Assembly (NCBI GenBank): GCA_016271365.2
Contig: CM028129.1
Location: forward strand, 460,178,501-460,242,500
Length of the DNA: 64,000 nucleotides
Source: Neoceratodus forsteri
Taxonomy: Eukaryota; Chordata; Ceratodontiformes; Ceratodontidae
Direction: 5' to 3'
Shown: piece after piece, positions 55,338 through 64,000 of the stretch
Numbering within the stretch: position 1 is the first letter of the stretch
Layout: each line of letters opens with the position of its first letter
Program-made: the position numbers and the translations under genes
Notes under the pieces: model-generated
Database searches by the model: none
Told to the model about the DNA's origin: nothing
The model's input: the letters and a program-made list of their open reading frames with translations, nothing else

Positions 55338-55558
55338 TTTATTTCATCTATATTTTGTCTTCCAATCTTGTTAGTGCCTACATGGACCACCACTAGTGGG
55401 TTCTCTCTTACATTCTGCAGTATTCTCTCAGACATCCTATCAATATCAGCAATCCATGCCCCTGAAATACTGCTGGTTGTGCGATTTAGTTTAGCTGGCC
55501 CACAAGTAAACTTGTCTGTATATTTAATTATAGAGTCATTAAAACAAATACTTGGCAT
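55338..55558 (-). pseudogene. CR1 ORF1 esterase-like region, first part
   Basis: The minus frame reads FNDSIIKYTDKFTC, SSISGAWIADID and NPLVVVHVGTNKIG. The VVVHVGTN block is the conserved G-x-N segment of the SGNH-type domain in CR1/L2 ORF1 proteins. The domain continues at 49550 on the other side of the inserted elements. Confidence 0.8.
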
Positions 55559-55619
55559 GCAGTTGCAATTTTTTTTTTAGACTATTATGTTGGATTAGGT
55601 TTGATTCATTTTCTACATC

Positions 55620-55800
55620 AATGACATGCAGAATATTGTATGGGTGGCCATACACAACAAGGCCATGTTTAATCAGGATGATGCCATCATACAGACTTCT
55701 CAAGCTTCGCTCTCGAGGTCTGTATGATGGCATCACATCCCCAAGATGGAAATATAGCCATGTTGTGTATGATCACTCATACACTGTTCTATACAGTATA
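55620..55800. repeat. Palindromic element 1, arms about 85 bp
   Basis: Left arm (about 55620-55703) and right arm (about 55714-55800) are imperfect inverted repeats. The inner part GTCTGTATGATGGCATCA is perfect over 18 bp, and an outer ACAACAAGGCCATG/CATGTTGTGT block also pairs. The loop is about 10 bases. It resembles a small foldback MITE. Confidence 0.8.
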
Positions 55801-56246
55801 TTATTCCCTGAAATTTAAAAAGTTTAATTTCACAAGGTTTCATACCTTGTGTTCATGCTCCTGCTTGCTCCCGGCAGCTCAGTCTGCTCTGAAGTCACAT
55901 GCTGCAGTCCTGCTCTGCACCTAACCTGCTGAAGATAAACAGCAGCAGTGATTTACAAAAAACTGACATATTGATACAGTTTGGAAACACGGCGTCAACA
56001 ATGGCAGTCCATGCCCAAACTATCTCGGTGAACCGCTCGCTAAGCGGTGCTGCCAGTTTACACTGTATTTTTTTGTGAAGAGTGCTGTTTCCTCCTATCA
56101 GCTAGCAGGTCAATGGGGAAGAGTTGTTGACGTATTGTTGTGATGTCAGAATAATACTATAACAACTTTCAGTGACCTTTGAACCGTCCTACAACAACAT
56201 TTTGAAAGCCATGGTTTTTCATACACAATAAGCCCAAACCATATAC
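55801..56246. other. Hairpin-bearing module, copy 1
   Basis: Contains a small hairpin ACCGCT/AGCGGT (56032-56048) and, 125 bp later, TGACCTTTGAACCGTCCTAC followed by AACAACATTTT (56173-56203). The same two landmarks in the same order recur at 56630-56965, suggesting a duplicated or related unit. Confidence 0.5.
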
Positions 56247-56428
56247 TATATAGAGAATACTGGATGGGCAACTATGGACAACAAGTGTGTTCTGCCACAG
56301 CAGGGATCTGATTCCCTCTGATCATGAAGCAAAAGTGAAGCTGGAAGAGGTCTCGGGGAATCAGAACCCTGAGGTGGCAGAACACACTGATTGAGCATAG
56401 AGTTGCCCATCCAGTATTTAGTGTATAG
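56247..56428. repeat. Palindromic element 2, arms about 75-80 bp
   Basis: The left arm (from CTATATAGAGAATACTGGAT, through GTGTTCTGCCAC, to GATTCCC) is complementary to the right arm ending near 56428, with a few mismatches and small indels. The loop is near 56322-56347. No coding sequence. Confidence 0.85.
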
Positions 56429-56629
56429 TGCCCCCAAATCATTTAATATTATTTTATCACTTTTTTTCATAAAAAAAGATTGCTCATGGCTGCATTTCAT
56501 TCCAGGGCTTAGGGCTGGTTACTAGGCACAGTAGTGTGGTTGTTAGGGAGCAGACAGCTGTATGTGTACTGTCTTGTATTTGATTGATTGTAAATTGAGT
56601 TTGGGAGGGATTTATGGAAAAATTGTGGT

Positions 56630-56970
56630 GTCTGAACTTCTCGCTTAGCGAGAAGACAGTTATCAGGGTGAATGGCATTACATTTTGTGAGTAGATTATA
56701 ATTTCTGGTTGACCGTGCATTTGTTTTTTTGTAATGAAGATATCTGGTTGATCCTGCACTTTTTTTTACTCTCTAGTTGATCCTGCATTGGTGGGATTTT
56801 TTGAGTGATCGTGCCACCGCAAGTCTCTGTTTGGTTGATTCTACAGTTTCTGTTGCCTGAGGTAAACTGTGGCTCGTGTGCTTAGAAAAACTGTTGAAAT
56901 GTTGTACCACAGTAGGGTATTACCACATTCTATGACCTTTGAACTATGGTACAACAACATTTCAGCTAGG
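56630..56970. repeat. Hairpin module copy 2 with GTTGATCCTGCA minisatellite
   Basis: A hairpin CTTCTCGC-TTA-GCGAGAAG is at 56637-56655. Five imperfect copies of (T)CTGGTTGATCCTGCA lie near 56704, 56742, 56772, 56804 and 56827. An inverted repeat TGAAATGTTGTACCA / TGGTACAACAACATTTCA closes the block at 56891-56968. The TGACCTTTGAAC landmark near 56934 matches 56173. Confidence 0.7.
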
Positions 56971-57312
56971 ATGGATTCCAAGAACAAGCCCTCACCGAAC
57001 ACTATAACAGAATTTTCATTCTGTGTTAATGGCTCAAAGGTATTTTGAAGTTCAGTTTTGGAAGACATGGCCCTCCTACTTTTCTTGATTCTTCAATTAA
57101 AATTAAAATTTACTAATGCCCAATCTGTCTTAGTTTCATGTGTGTCATCCCTCTGCTTTTTTTTTCTTGCCATTATTCACTTGTGGTTCAACATCAATAT
57201 TATGCAGTTGAATTTGTGTGCTGTTTGTGCTTGTGTATACATCGCTTGAGTCCTGTGTAGTGCTTATGTAAACATTTTGTTATGCTTTCTTCTTCAATTT
57301 TTTTAACTAAGT

Positions 57313-57531
57313 TTAGACTCTCTGCTTATCTAATTTTACTTCAAGCTCTAGAATTTTTATTTTCAGTTCCATAATCTCTTTAAATTGTGTACATGTAAAG
57401 GCATCAAAATCAGTAACAGAGCTGAGGCTGAACTTATTACATACTCCACATTTTATTCCAATCTGTCCATTAGTTGGGATAACATATCCCAATTCACTCT
57501 CTATAGTTATGTGTGCTGTTGTACCAAACAT
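57313..57531 (-). pseudogene. Possible CR1 ORF1 N-terminal fragment
   Basis: A 72-codon minus frame contains CGVCNKFSLSS and TCTQFKEIMELKIKILELEVKLDKQ: a cysteine pair followed by a short coiled-coil-like heptad stretch, as at the start of some LINE ORF1 proteins. It lies on the correct strand and side for the CR1 that continues at 55558. The evidence is compositional, so the call is tentative. Confidence 0.4.
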
Positions 57532-57678
57532 TACTGTTTGAACTACCTTAGTACTTTAACAAAGTGCCTGGCCTCTTGGCTGTCCCTGGCTGATGCTGGC
57601 ATACAAGCTTGCCTCTGCCAGCATGGCTTCCACCCTGCGCTCACCTTAGCTCACTGAGGCTGCTGTTTAAATCTCAAA

Positions 57679-57713
57679 AAACTGGAAGTGCTACCCGTGT
57701 CACTTCCAGTTTT
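57679..57713. repeat. Hairpin with perfect 12-bp arms
   Basis: AAACTGGAAGTG and CACTTCCAGTTT separated by 11 bases. It lies just left of the foldback element. Confidence 0.75.
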
Positions 57714-57755
57714 GCTAAATACGTACAAAGTGTTAAAAACAATGTAAAAAGGCAC

Positions 57756-58464
57756 TTAAAAGTTCCAAAGTCAGACATTTACCACCTCTTGTAAAAAGGC
57801 ACCAGTCTCTGTAGCTCTCCATAGGTTTATTAGACTTTGTAGTCCATTTTATTTCAAACAAACAATCATTGTAACATGCAGATGATGACTGTGCCTGCCT
57901 GACACATTTCAGATTTTAAATCCTTTGATAAAGGATTTCAAACTTGAAAAGCAACAGACAGGCACAGCCATTGTCTGCATGTTACATTGTTTGTTTGTTT
58001 TAAAAAAAAATGGACTATGAAAAACATGATATATAAAAAAGCCTTCCTTAGAACCCTAAGAGAGCTTAGCCAAGTAAGTATAAGACTGTACTGAAAGTGA
58101 CAGGGTAATGTCCGAATAGTTTTGTACTAAATGTTTGAATAACTTATCTGAATGTTTCATTACATTTACTGCTGATGTATTGTAACTTATGTACTGCATA
58201 GTACTGTTTATATTGTCTATATTTAGCAATGAGTCATGTATACTGTATGCGTTTATTGTTTATATTGCTTATATTTTTAGTAACTAGTCACAATGCACAA
58301 AGGATCTCATTGGAAATTAGCTTGTCTCAGTGGAGCAATCTGATACTTTCACTGTAAAATTAAATGAATAAAAGTTTTATTACTACTACTACAAAGTCTA
58401 AAAAGCTATGGAGACTGGTGCCTTTTTACAACAGGTAGTAAGTGCCTGACTTTGGAACTTTAAA
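57756..58464. mobile_element. Foldback/palindromic element split by an L2-type insert
   Basis: Reverse-complementing 58392-58464 gives the sequence at 57756-57843 (AGTTCCAAAGTCAG, AAAAAGGCACCAGTCTC, GACTTTGTAGT). The inner segments 57838-57925 and 57935-58017 also pair (CATGCAGA, GGCACAG). Together they form one long palindrome of about 335 bp. An L2-type fragment (58018-58391) interrupts the right arm exactly at GGACTA^CAAAG. No transposase. Ends near TTAA-like sequence, but the target duplication is unclear. Confidence 0.85.
58018..58391 (+). mobile_element. L2-type LINE 3' fragment with (ACT)n tail
   Basis: The 3' end AAATTAGCTTGTCTCAGTGG and TAAATGAATAAAAG is followed by a short TACTACTAC tail. 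It is inserted in the right arm of the foldback element and is therefore younger than it. Confidence 0.7.
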
Positions 58465-58574
58465 TTGTTTACTCACTAGCCTGTGCTGCAATGATGCTCA
58501 GAAGGCTAGAAATCTTTGCCAACAAAATTGAGTGAAGTTTCTATCCTCCACTATCCCACTATGCCCTGCACCGC

Positions 58575-58806
58575 CAACAAAGTATTAGCCAGTGGAGAGT
58601 GGCCCCTGACTGTAGACCACACATAGTCTAATTCTCTTCCCAGCAGTTGTCTTTAGCTGCACCCAGATAGATTCCATGGTCCCTTCCCCATCTTTTTTTA
58701 TAGACACATCCTCTGTCACCTCTATCCCATCCTTAATGTGTAGAGCTACCCTCTCCCATGATGCTCCTATCCTCCTAAGTAAGGAATGCCTTGTAACTAC
58801 TGGCAT
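58575..58806 (-). pseudogene. CR1-type endonuclease fragment (minus)
   Basis: The minus frame 58806-58585 reads RIGASWERVALHIKDGIEV and ESIWVQLK, followed by LCVVYSQGP. This matches the middle of CR1/L2 endonucleases (GGVALYI, ESLWVxIK, VVYRPP). No other part of this element is recognised nearby. Confidence 0.65.
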
Positions 58807-59334
58807 TAAGGCAAACCAACTTCTAACCCTTCCTCGTAGTCTCGTTCTCTTCTTTTCTGCTTCTTCATTTTGCTGTTTAGTCCCTCTGCAGCCATTTTAT
58901 CATCCACCCTTTTTAATGTGTCATTGTTGTCCAGTCTCACATTTGTGGTAGTAATAACTTTTTACTCCAAACAAATTTGCCACTGCAACTCTAGTGGTGC
59001 AGGGCCATTGCAGATAACAGAGGTGGCCCACCTTCACACTCAAACACAGAAACCTACAGCTTATAGCACCACAAGGACAAACAAAAACACCAGTAGCTGC
59101 AAAACAGACACACGGTGCTTACTTTATTGCAGGAGTCAGCCCAAATACAGTGGCACACGTTGATCAAGGTCCAACACCAGATGTTGTGAACAAGTGATCC
59201 AAATTGTAATCGAAAAGGAAAATGCAGGTCATAAAGAAATTCCAAAAAGCACTCACACTTTAACAGCTCAGCACACTGTAGAGCTATCGCACATTCATCC
59301 CAGCACTTCGTCTCAACATAGATTTCATGAGGTG
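58807..59334. other. No recognised feature
   Basis: A minus-strand KMKKQKRRERDYEE-like basic stretch near 58833-58875 may belong to the LINE fragment to the left. The rest is unassigned. Confidence 0.3.
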
Positions 59335-59339
59335 ACCAT

Positions 59340-60483
59340 TGTCACAACCTCACTCAGCAGGTTAGGACCTCTGATCCCACAGTGCCAACCTCAAAATGCA
59401 GTAGTGTGAACAGGATAACAGAACAGGGTAACCCTCCTGTCTGTTTTGTGGGTCCAAATCACCTTTGGTCTCAAGTTCTGGAGGGATTCAAACTGTGAAC
59501 CTCTTGCTATCTTATCCAACTGTACAGGCTCAGATAATTCTGCTCTTTGGGGAATGCCAGATATCTTTCGCCTATGGCCACCTAACCAGGTATACAAAAT
59601 TACCCCTTAAAAACTCTGTGAAGGACCTTAGATAAATTCTTACCTTTTCCCAGTTTGGTATACCAATAAGCTTATGAACAGCGTTGTTGAAATCTTAACC
59701 ATCCATACATCACAGGCAAAAAGGAAGGACTTGGAAGATGCAGGCAGTCTCTTAAAATAAGAGGTTTTACTTAAAATGAATCAAATTTGTAAAATGTAAC
59801 CACAGAACAATATATCACAAACATACAATCACTTAAAAGAACAAGGTAAAATACAAACATAAACTCCTACCACAATACACTTAGACTTGTCTATCTAATG
59901 TATATCTTCTTACAGTGCTTTAGTTAGCTGTTGTTTCAAGAGAGTCCAAACAGGAATGTCTCTAATGGAAATGCAGAATACAGTTAAACTGTCTCTAAAC
60001 CTGCCCTTCCATGATGTCACCTAGCTCCTCCCTGTAAAATATAAAAATTAATACACACAGGATGTCCCATTACTCAGGGGTATATTAAATAAACTGACAT
60101 CAGCAAAACTTGTTTATATGACCCTTTGATGTTGTGTATTTCCTTTGATCTAGTGTGTTTTGTACAACCCTGCAGTTTTCTGACCTAGCTGCAACATAGT
60201 TTTTCAACACCAGTTGAAATTAACTGTCCTTCCTGAGGATGTCATAAAGTGGATATTTTAGTTCCTGACTTCAAGCAACACAGATCCTAAACAAGGCTAT
60301 TAAATGCGAGTTCTTGGAAATTAATCACATACAGAGCTTTGCTGTTTAACATATCCTGTCCTTTGAACTGAAACCTGGGGGGGGGTCATCCCAGGAGCAC
60401 AGGATGTCTCATGAGAGACACTGAATAACACATTTTTATATTACAAAATCATAGAGCAATCAGAACCAGCTGTCCAAATGTCA
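59340..60483 (-). repeat. 3' LTR of the second Gmr1-like element
   Basis: 1144 bp from TGTCACAACC (59340) to AATGTCA (60483) on the plus strand, with a polypurine tract on its internal side. The solo LTR at 25786-30169 is a diverged member of the same family, which supports both boundaries. The left flank ACCAT (59335-59339) should be the target duplication; its partner is outside the window. Confidence 0.82.
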
Positions 60484-60487
60484 TAAT

Positions 60488-60497
60488 CCTCCCCACC
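60488..60497 (-). other. Polypurine tract of the second Gmr1-like element
   Basis: Minus strand GGTGGGGAGG, four bases before the LTR start TGACATTTGG. Confidence 0.65.
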
Positions 60498-60559
60498 TAG
60501 ACTGAATTTGGGGGCTCTATCCCTGCATGAGATGAGCTTCCCAAATCAGTTCACTCCTT

Positions 60560-60952
60560 ATAGACACGAGACAAGCCATCTGAGTTCTGATTGGTCACTC
60601 CAGCCCTATGTAAGATTGTCATGTCACACCCTTGTAAAGCAAGACTCCATCTTAACAATCTACCATTAGTTTTTCCCATTTGCGTCAGCCAAACCAGGGG
60701 GTTGTGGTCAGTTTGTACCACAAAATGCTGCCCATATAATTATGGCTCAAGCTTCTTTAGGGCCCACACTATCGCAAGACACTCCTTTTCCACAGTAGAG
60801 TATGTCTGCTCCCTGGGAAGTAACTTTTTACTCAGGTACACTACCGGTTGATCTTTCCTTTGGTTGGATGTCTGACTCAGAACTGCCCCAAAACCCACAT
60901 CTGAAGCATCAGTCTGAACTACGAAGGGTTTGCTATAGTCGGGACTTGTCAA
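60560..60952 (-). pseudogene. pol: RNase H of the second Gmr1-like element
   Basis: The minus frame 60952-60740 shows VVQTDASDVGFGAVLSQ (Asp), VVYLSKKLLPREQTYSTVEK with the following ECLAIVWAL (Glu), as in Ty3/gypsy RNases H. After a stop the domain continues with VVQTDHNPLVWL (Asp) near 60705-60725 and ends in a DGLSR-like motif near 60570-60585. Apart from the stop, the catalytic residues are preserved. Confidence 0.85.
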
Positions 60953-60973
60953 TACAGGAGCACTGCACAGTGC

Positions 60974-61963
60974 CTACTTCAGTCTGGTAAAGGCTTCCTC
61001 ACAGGCTGGTCCCCAGATAATTTTCTTTGACATCCTTTTCTTTACCAGGTCAGATAGGGGAGCAGCCAGGGCACTGTAATTGGGTACAAGTTTCCTATAG
61101 TACCCTGCTGTCCCTAGAAAACTCCTGAGCTGCTTCTGCATTTCTGCTCTGGGCCATGCCTGGATCAGCTCTATTTTTATTTGGTTAGGGCGGAGCTGTC
61201 CCCGGCCTACCACATGCCTGAGGTATGCCACTTCTCCCATGTCCACCTAGCACTTTTCAGCTTTGACAGTGAGCCTGGCCCTCTGTATTCTGCCCACCAC
61301 TTCCCTAAGGTGGGACAGGTGTTCCTCCCAGCTGGCACTAAAGATGGCAATGTCATCCAGGTATGCCATGGCGTACTCCTCAGCACTATTTAACACCTGG
61401 TTCACCAACCTTTGGAAAGTGGCCAGGGTGTTCTTCATTCCAAAAGGCATTACTTTAAATTCAAATGAGCCTTTTGGAGTGATGAAGGCCAACCTCTCCC
61501 TAGCTCTCTCAGTTAACTCTACCTGCCAATACCCCTTGGTCAGGTCAATAGTTGTAAGGTAGGTTGCCCCTCCCACTTGTCCAGGAGTTCATCCATCTGG
61601 GGCATCGGGTAGGCATCTGACTTCGTGACTGCATTCAGTCCATGATAGTCCACATAGAAATGAGTAGAGCCATCTGGCTTAGGCACAAGGACTAATGGGT
61701 GAGGCACAGGGACTGTGGTATCTCAGGATTACCCCTAAATCCTGCAACTCCTCCACTTCCCTCCTAATGTCCTTTTGGACAGCATCTGACACCCGATATG
61801 CTGTCTGCTTTATGGGCGTCTGTGTCCCTATCTCCACATCATGCGTTGCTAAGGGGGTTAGTCCAGGCTTGGTACTAAACAGGAGGGCAAAGTCTGCTAA
61901 AACCTCTGGTACTTCCTGAATCTTGTCCAGGGCCAGTTGGGGAGACAATTTTACTGCCTCCAC
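60974..61963 (-). pseudogene. pol: Reverse transcriptase of the second Gmr1-like element, YLDD intact
   Basis: Three minus frames make one RT. 61963-61679: the approach segment with HDVEIGTQTPIKQTAYRV and LQDLGVI. 61576-61247: [15 protein letters not shown] (first Asp), FEFKVMPFGMKNTLATFQR and AYLDDIAIFSASWEEHL, with the catalytic YLDD encoded at 61352-61363. 61246-60974: the thumb block RSFLGTAGYYRKLVPNYS and WGPACEEAF. Breaks are a frameshift near 61570-61680 and a stop at about 61247. Confidence 0.9.
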
Positions 61964-62099
61964 AGAGGACTCACGCTAGCTTTTTTCCAGCAAGTCCAGA
62001 AGGGGGGGTCTCCTTTGTCCGTCCCTTCCCCAGGACTACAAACTGCAAACACCAATCAGCCCTATTAGCTTATGGCGTCATCATGTTGACATGGTACAT

Positions 62100-63160
62100 C
62101 CTTTCTGTCTGTCTTCTGTCAGGTAACACTATATATAGTTCACTCATTTACCTTCCTAACTTCACTTGTATGGTCCTGCCCATTCAGCCTGCAGCTTGTC
62201 TTTCCAGACCGGAATAAGGACCATGACTTCCTGACCCACCATGTATGAGCAAGCTCTGGCTCTATGGTCATACCACACTTTTTGTTTCTGTTGGACAGCT
62301 GCCAGGTTGCTCTGGGCTGTCCCCATATGCTCCTTCAGCCTTTCCTAAACCTAAGGATGTAATCCACTATGGAGTTGCCATGGTTGGTGTGCATACCTTC
62401 CCAGTCCTCCTGGATCAAGTCTGGGGCTCATGTTCCCGATGTCCATATAAGAGTTCAAAGGGAAAATCCTGTTGACTCTTTGGGCATCTCCTGTATCCAA
62501 ACAACAGGTGAGGAAGGTTTCTCCCAGTCCTCTCATGCTGTTCAGCAAATGCCCAGAGCATTGACTTCAGGGTACCATTAAATCTTTCCACAAGCCCATT
62601 GGCTTGTGGGTGATATGGTCTTGTGCACTCTGCACCACCCACACATCTCCAACAAACATGTCATCAGGTCCAACATGAAGGAACCCCTCAATTGGTGATA
62701 ACCTCCTGTGGAAACCCAACATGGGAGAAAATCCCCAAGTAAGGCATCTGCCACTTTGTCCATCCTCAGTGAGGATAGGACAACTGCCTTTGAGTATCGG
62801 GTGGCATAATCCACCACAGTTAGGATGACTCTCCTCACTGAGGAGCTAGGGGTATTTAAAGGCCCCACAATATCCATTCCCACCCACTGGAATGGCTCCT
62901 CCACTATGGGCAAGAGAGTCGGGTGGCTTTGGTTTTCTTGCCCTTCTTCCTTACTTCTTGGCACCAGTGACAAGACCTTTACTACTCCTTCACCTGCTGG
63001 GTGAAGTTGGGACAGTAGAAATTCTGGGCCAACCACTGTGTAGACTGTGAACTTCCCAGATGACCAGACAAGGGAATATCACGTGCAATCCGGGGCAACT
63101 GCTCACGATACCCTTGGGGAATGACAAGCTGCCTGCCTAGCACCTCTCCCTCTGTCTGCA
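62100..63160 (-). pseudogene. pol: Integrase of the second Gmr1-like element, before RT
   Basis: From right to left: an HHCC region (about 63160-62960, with a broken frame), the core start WVGMDIVGPL (first Asp) near 62850-62880, VVDYATRYSKA near 62790-62822, the middle Asp region near 62690 damaged by a frameshift, and HPQANGLVERFNG (Glu) near 62570-62610 in the frame 62642-62415. The C-terminal part (62300-62150) shows RARACSYMVGQEVMVL. The conserved order confirms integrase upstream of RT. Confidence 0.85.
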
Positions 63161-63375
63161 CAGCCTAAGTATACATCAATCCATTTTCCCAACAAACCTT
63201 AAGTTTACCATCACCTCCTTGTGCTCCGGTAGAGTCTGCTTCTCTAGACTAGTGTCACTTTTCTGAGCAGCTGCAAACTCCTTACACATTCCCAAGGTAT
63301 GGGACAGGTCCCCTTCAGTCTCTAAACTAGGGTCCCTAGCACTAGCATCAGGGCATCTCAGGATCACTTTCATTC

Positions 63376-63657
63376 CTAACCCTCTGACAATGGGTCAACC
63401 TTCCCTCTTCGAGTAACCTCTATAACTGTGTGGTTAACTGCTACTGGGGAGATTTCTACCCCCTTTTCATTAGTCTCCATATCAGGAGACACAGGCTGGG
63501 GAACCAGCCTCCAAGTGGTTTCCACAATGACTTCTGTGGGGTTCAGGGAGCTACAATTTTCCCTTGCTGCTTGGCTACAGGTAACTACGCACACCATCCC
63601 CTGTTGGAGATTGTTGCCAAGGATGATGTCCACTGCTAACATTTTGACTACAGCCAC
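63376..63657 (-). pseudogene. pol: Protease-integrase linker
   Basis: A 93-codon minus frame between protease and integrase starts MAVVKMLAVDIILGNNLQQG. The DIILGNN stretch could be the second conserved block (I-I/L-G) of a retropepsin, after a short frame break. The rest is not assignable. Confidence 0.55.
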
Positions 63658-63660
63658 CTG

Positions 63661-63963
63661 TTACACAGTTCCTCCTGTTTCACCCCAGTCTAGAGGAACA
63701 CTAGCGAGGGGCAGTGTTTTCTCCCCACCAGTAAAGTCTTGTACAGTGACATATTTATTGAGTATAAACTGACCAGGCTGTACCAGATCCCCTTTTACCA
63801 ATGTCGGGGATGCCCCTGTGTCCCTTAACCCTTGTGTCTGTACATCATTCACCATGACTGGGTGCATGTGTTCTCTCATGTTCACAGGCATGCTTCCAGG
63901 GACACACACAAACAACCCACTTCTTTCTAGCCCCTGGTTGTGTATTGAGCCCTTTTGGGACAC
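63661..63963 (-). pseudogene. pol: Protease of the second Gmr1-like element
   Basis: The minus frame contains GLRDTGASPTLV, the canonical D-T-G-A-S active site of retropepsins, encoded at 63808-63822. It is followed by LVQPGQ and a VTVQDFTGG strand. It is preserved better than the LIDSGS of the first element. The upstream Gag lies outside the window. Confidence 0.85.
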
Positions 63964-64000
63964 TGCCTGGCAATATGACCAGTTTCTTTACACAACCAAC

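Larger units (their letters stand above)
46323..57531 (-). mobile_element. CR1-type LINE (minus), near complete but heavily interrupted
   Basis: Read leftwards: candidate ORF1 N-terminus (57531-57313), ORF1 esterase-like part (55558-55338 and 49550-49269), endonuclease (about 49250-48494), linker (48490-47800), RT and C-terminus (47764-46434), and a 3' end at 46323-46340 with two TCTATGTT repeats on the minus strand, typical of CR1 tails. Insertions include an L2-type stub (49551-49728), an ERV-like LTR element (49733-55337) and a palindrome-rich block (about 55560-57310). Reading is continuous from endonuclease to C-terminus, and RT is the best preserved in the window. The assignment of 57313-57531 is tentative. 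Confidence 0.75.
59340..64000 (-). mobile_element. Second Gmr1-like Ty3/gypsy element (minus), 5' part outside the window
   Basis: On the minus strand the order is protease (63963-63661), integrase (about 63160-62100), RT (61963-60974), RNase H (60952-60560), polypurine tract and 3' LTR (60483-59340). Integrase again precedes RT, so this is a second member of the Gmr1 lineage. It is a distinct family from 1453-9507: the LTRs and proteins differ strongly. Gag, primer site and 5' LTR would lie beyond 64000. Frames are broken at several places, but the RT active site YLDD is intact. Confidence 0.9.

Noticed and set aside
56742..56759. TCTGGTTGATCCTGCA resembles the first bases of 18S rRNA
   Set aside because: The motif recurs five times as a local minisatellite and the flanks do not continue into rRNA sequence.
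57058..57249. 63-codon hydrophobic frame as a small membrane protein gene
   Set aside because: AT-rich sequence commonly gives such frames; no homology, promoter or splice context supports a gene.

Overview
This window looks like intergenic DNA from a large, repeat-rich non-mammalian vertebrate genome. The mix of CR1-, L2- and L1/Tx1-type LINEs, Gmr1-like Ty3/gypsy elements, hAT-type MITEs and tRNA-derived CORE-SINEs fits an amphibian (caecilian- or salamander-like) or a similar lineage best; that assignment is inference. I see no credible host protein-coding gene, rRNA or tRNA gene. Almost every long open frame is a decayed transposon frame, and most of the window is transposons inserted inside older transposons, separated by tandem and inverted repeats.

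Layout. 1-11863: an L1/Tx1-type LINE (+) cut by a 175-bp hAT-type MITE (285-459) and by an 8-kb Gmr1-like LTR retrotransposon (1453-9507, TSD AGACC). 11864-20570: sparse unique-looking DNA with MIR-like SINEs, microsatellites, a three-copy repeat, a candidate solo LTR (16913-18605) and an L2-type 3' tail. 20580-25400: an L2-clade LINE (+) with a degenerate 2A-like motif, carrying a hAT-type insertion (20876-21769, TSD TGGTATTG) and a poly(A) SINE (22110-22680, TSD ATTCCAAAAC). 25690-32215: a CR1 LINE (+) split by a solo LTR (25786-30169, TSD GACAT) that is itself split by an L1 copy and another CR1; an 850-bp tandem duplication follows. 32225-41510: satellites, minisatellites and foldbacks, with an L2-type LINE (-) in the middle. 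42247-57531: CR1 LINEs (-), one interrupted by an ERV-like non-autonomous LTR element (49733-55337) and by palindromic elements. 57756-58464: a foldback element split by an L2 fragment. 59340-64000: the 3' LTR and most of pol of a second Gmr1-like element (-), which runs off the window.

The most informative content is the two Gmr1-like elements. Both place integrase before reverse transcriptase, an order typical of Ty1/copia but found in this Ty3/gypsy lineage. The Gag of the first also carries a SCAN-like domain followed by a CCHC zinc knuckle. The solo LTR at 25786-30169 is homologous to the LTR of the second element. All elements look inactive: they have frameshifts, stops, truncations or lost catalytic residues. 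The nesting gives a relative order of insertion at several places.
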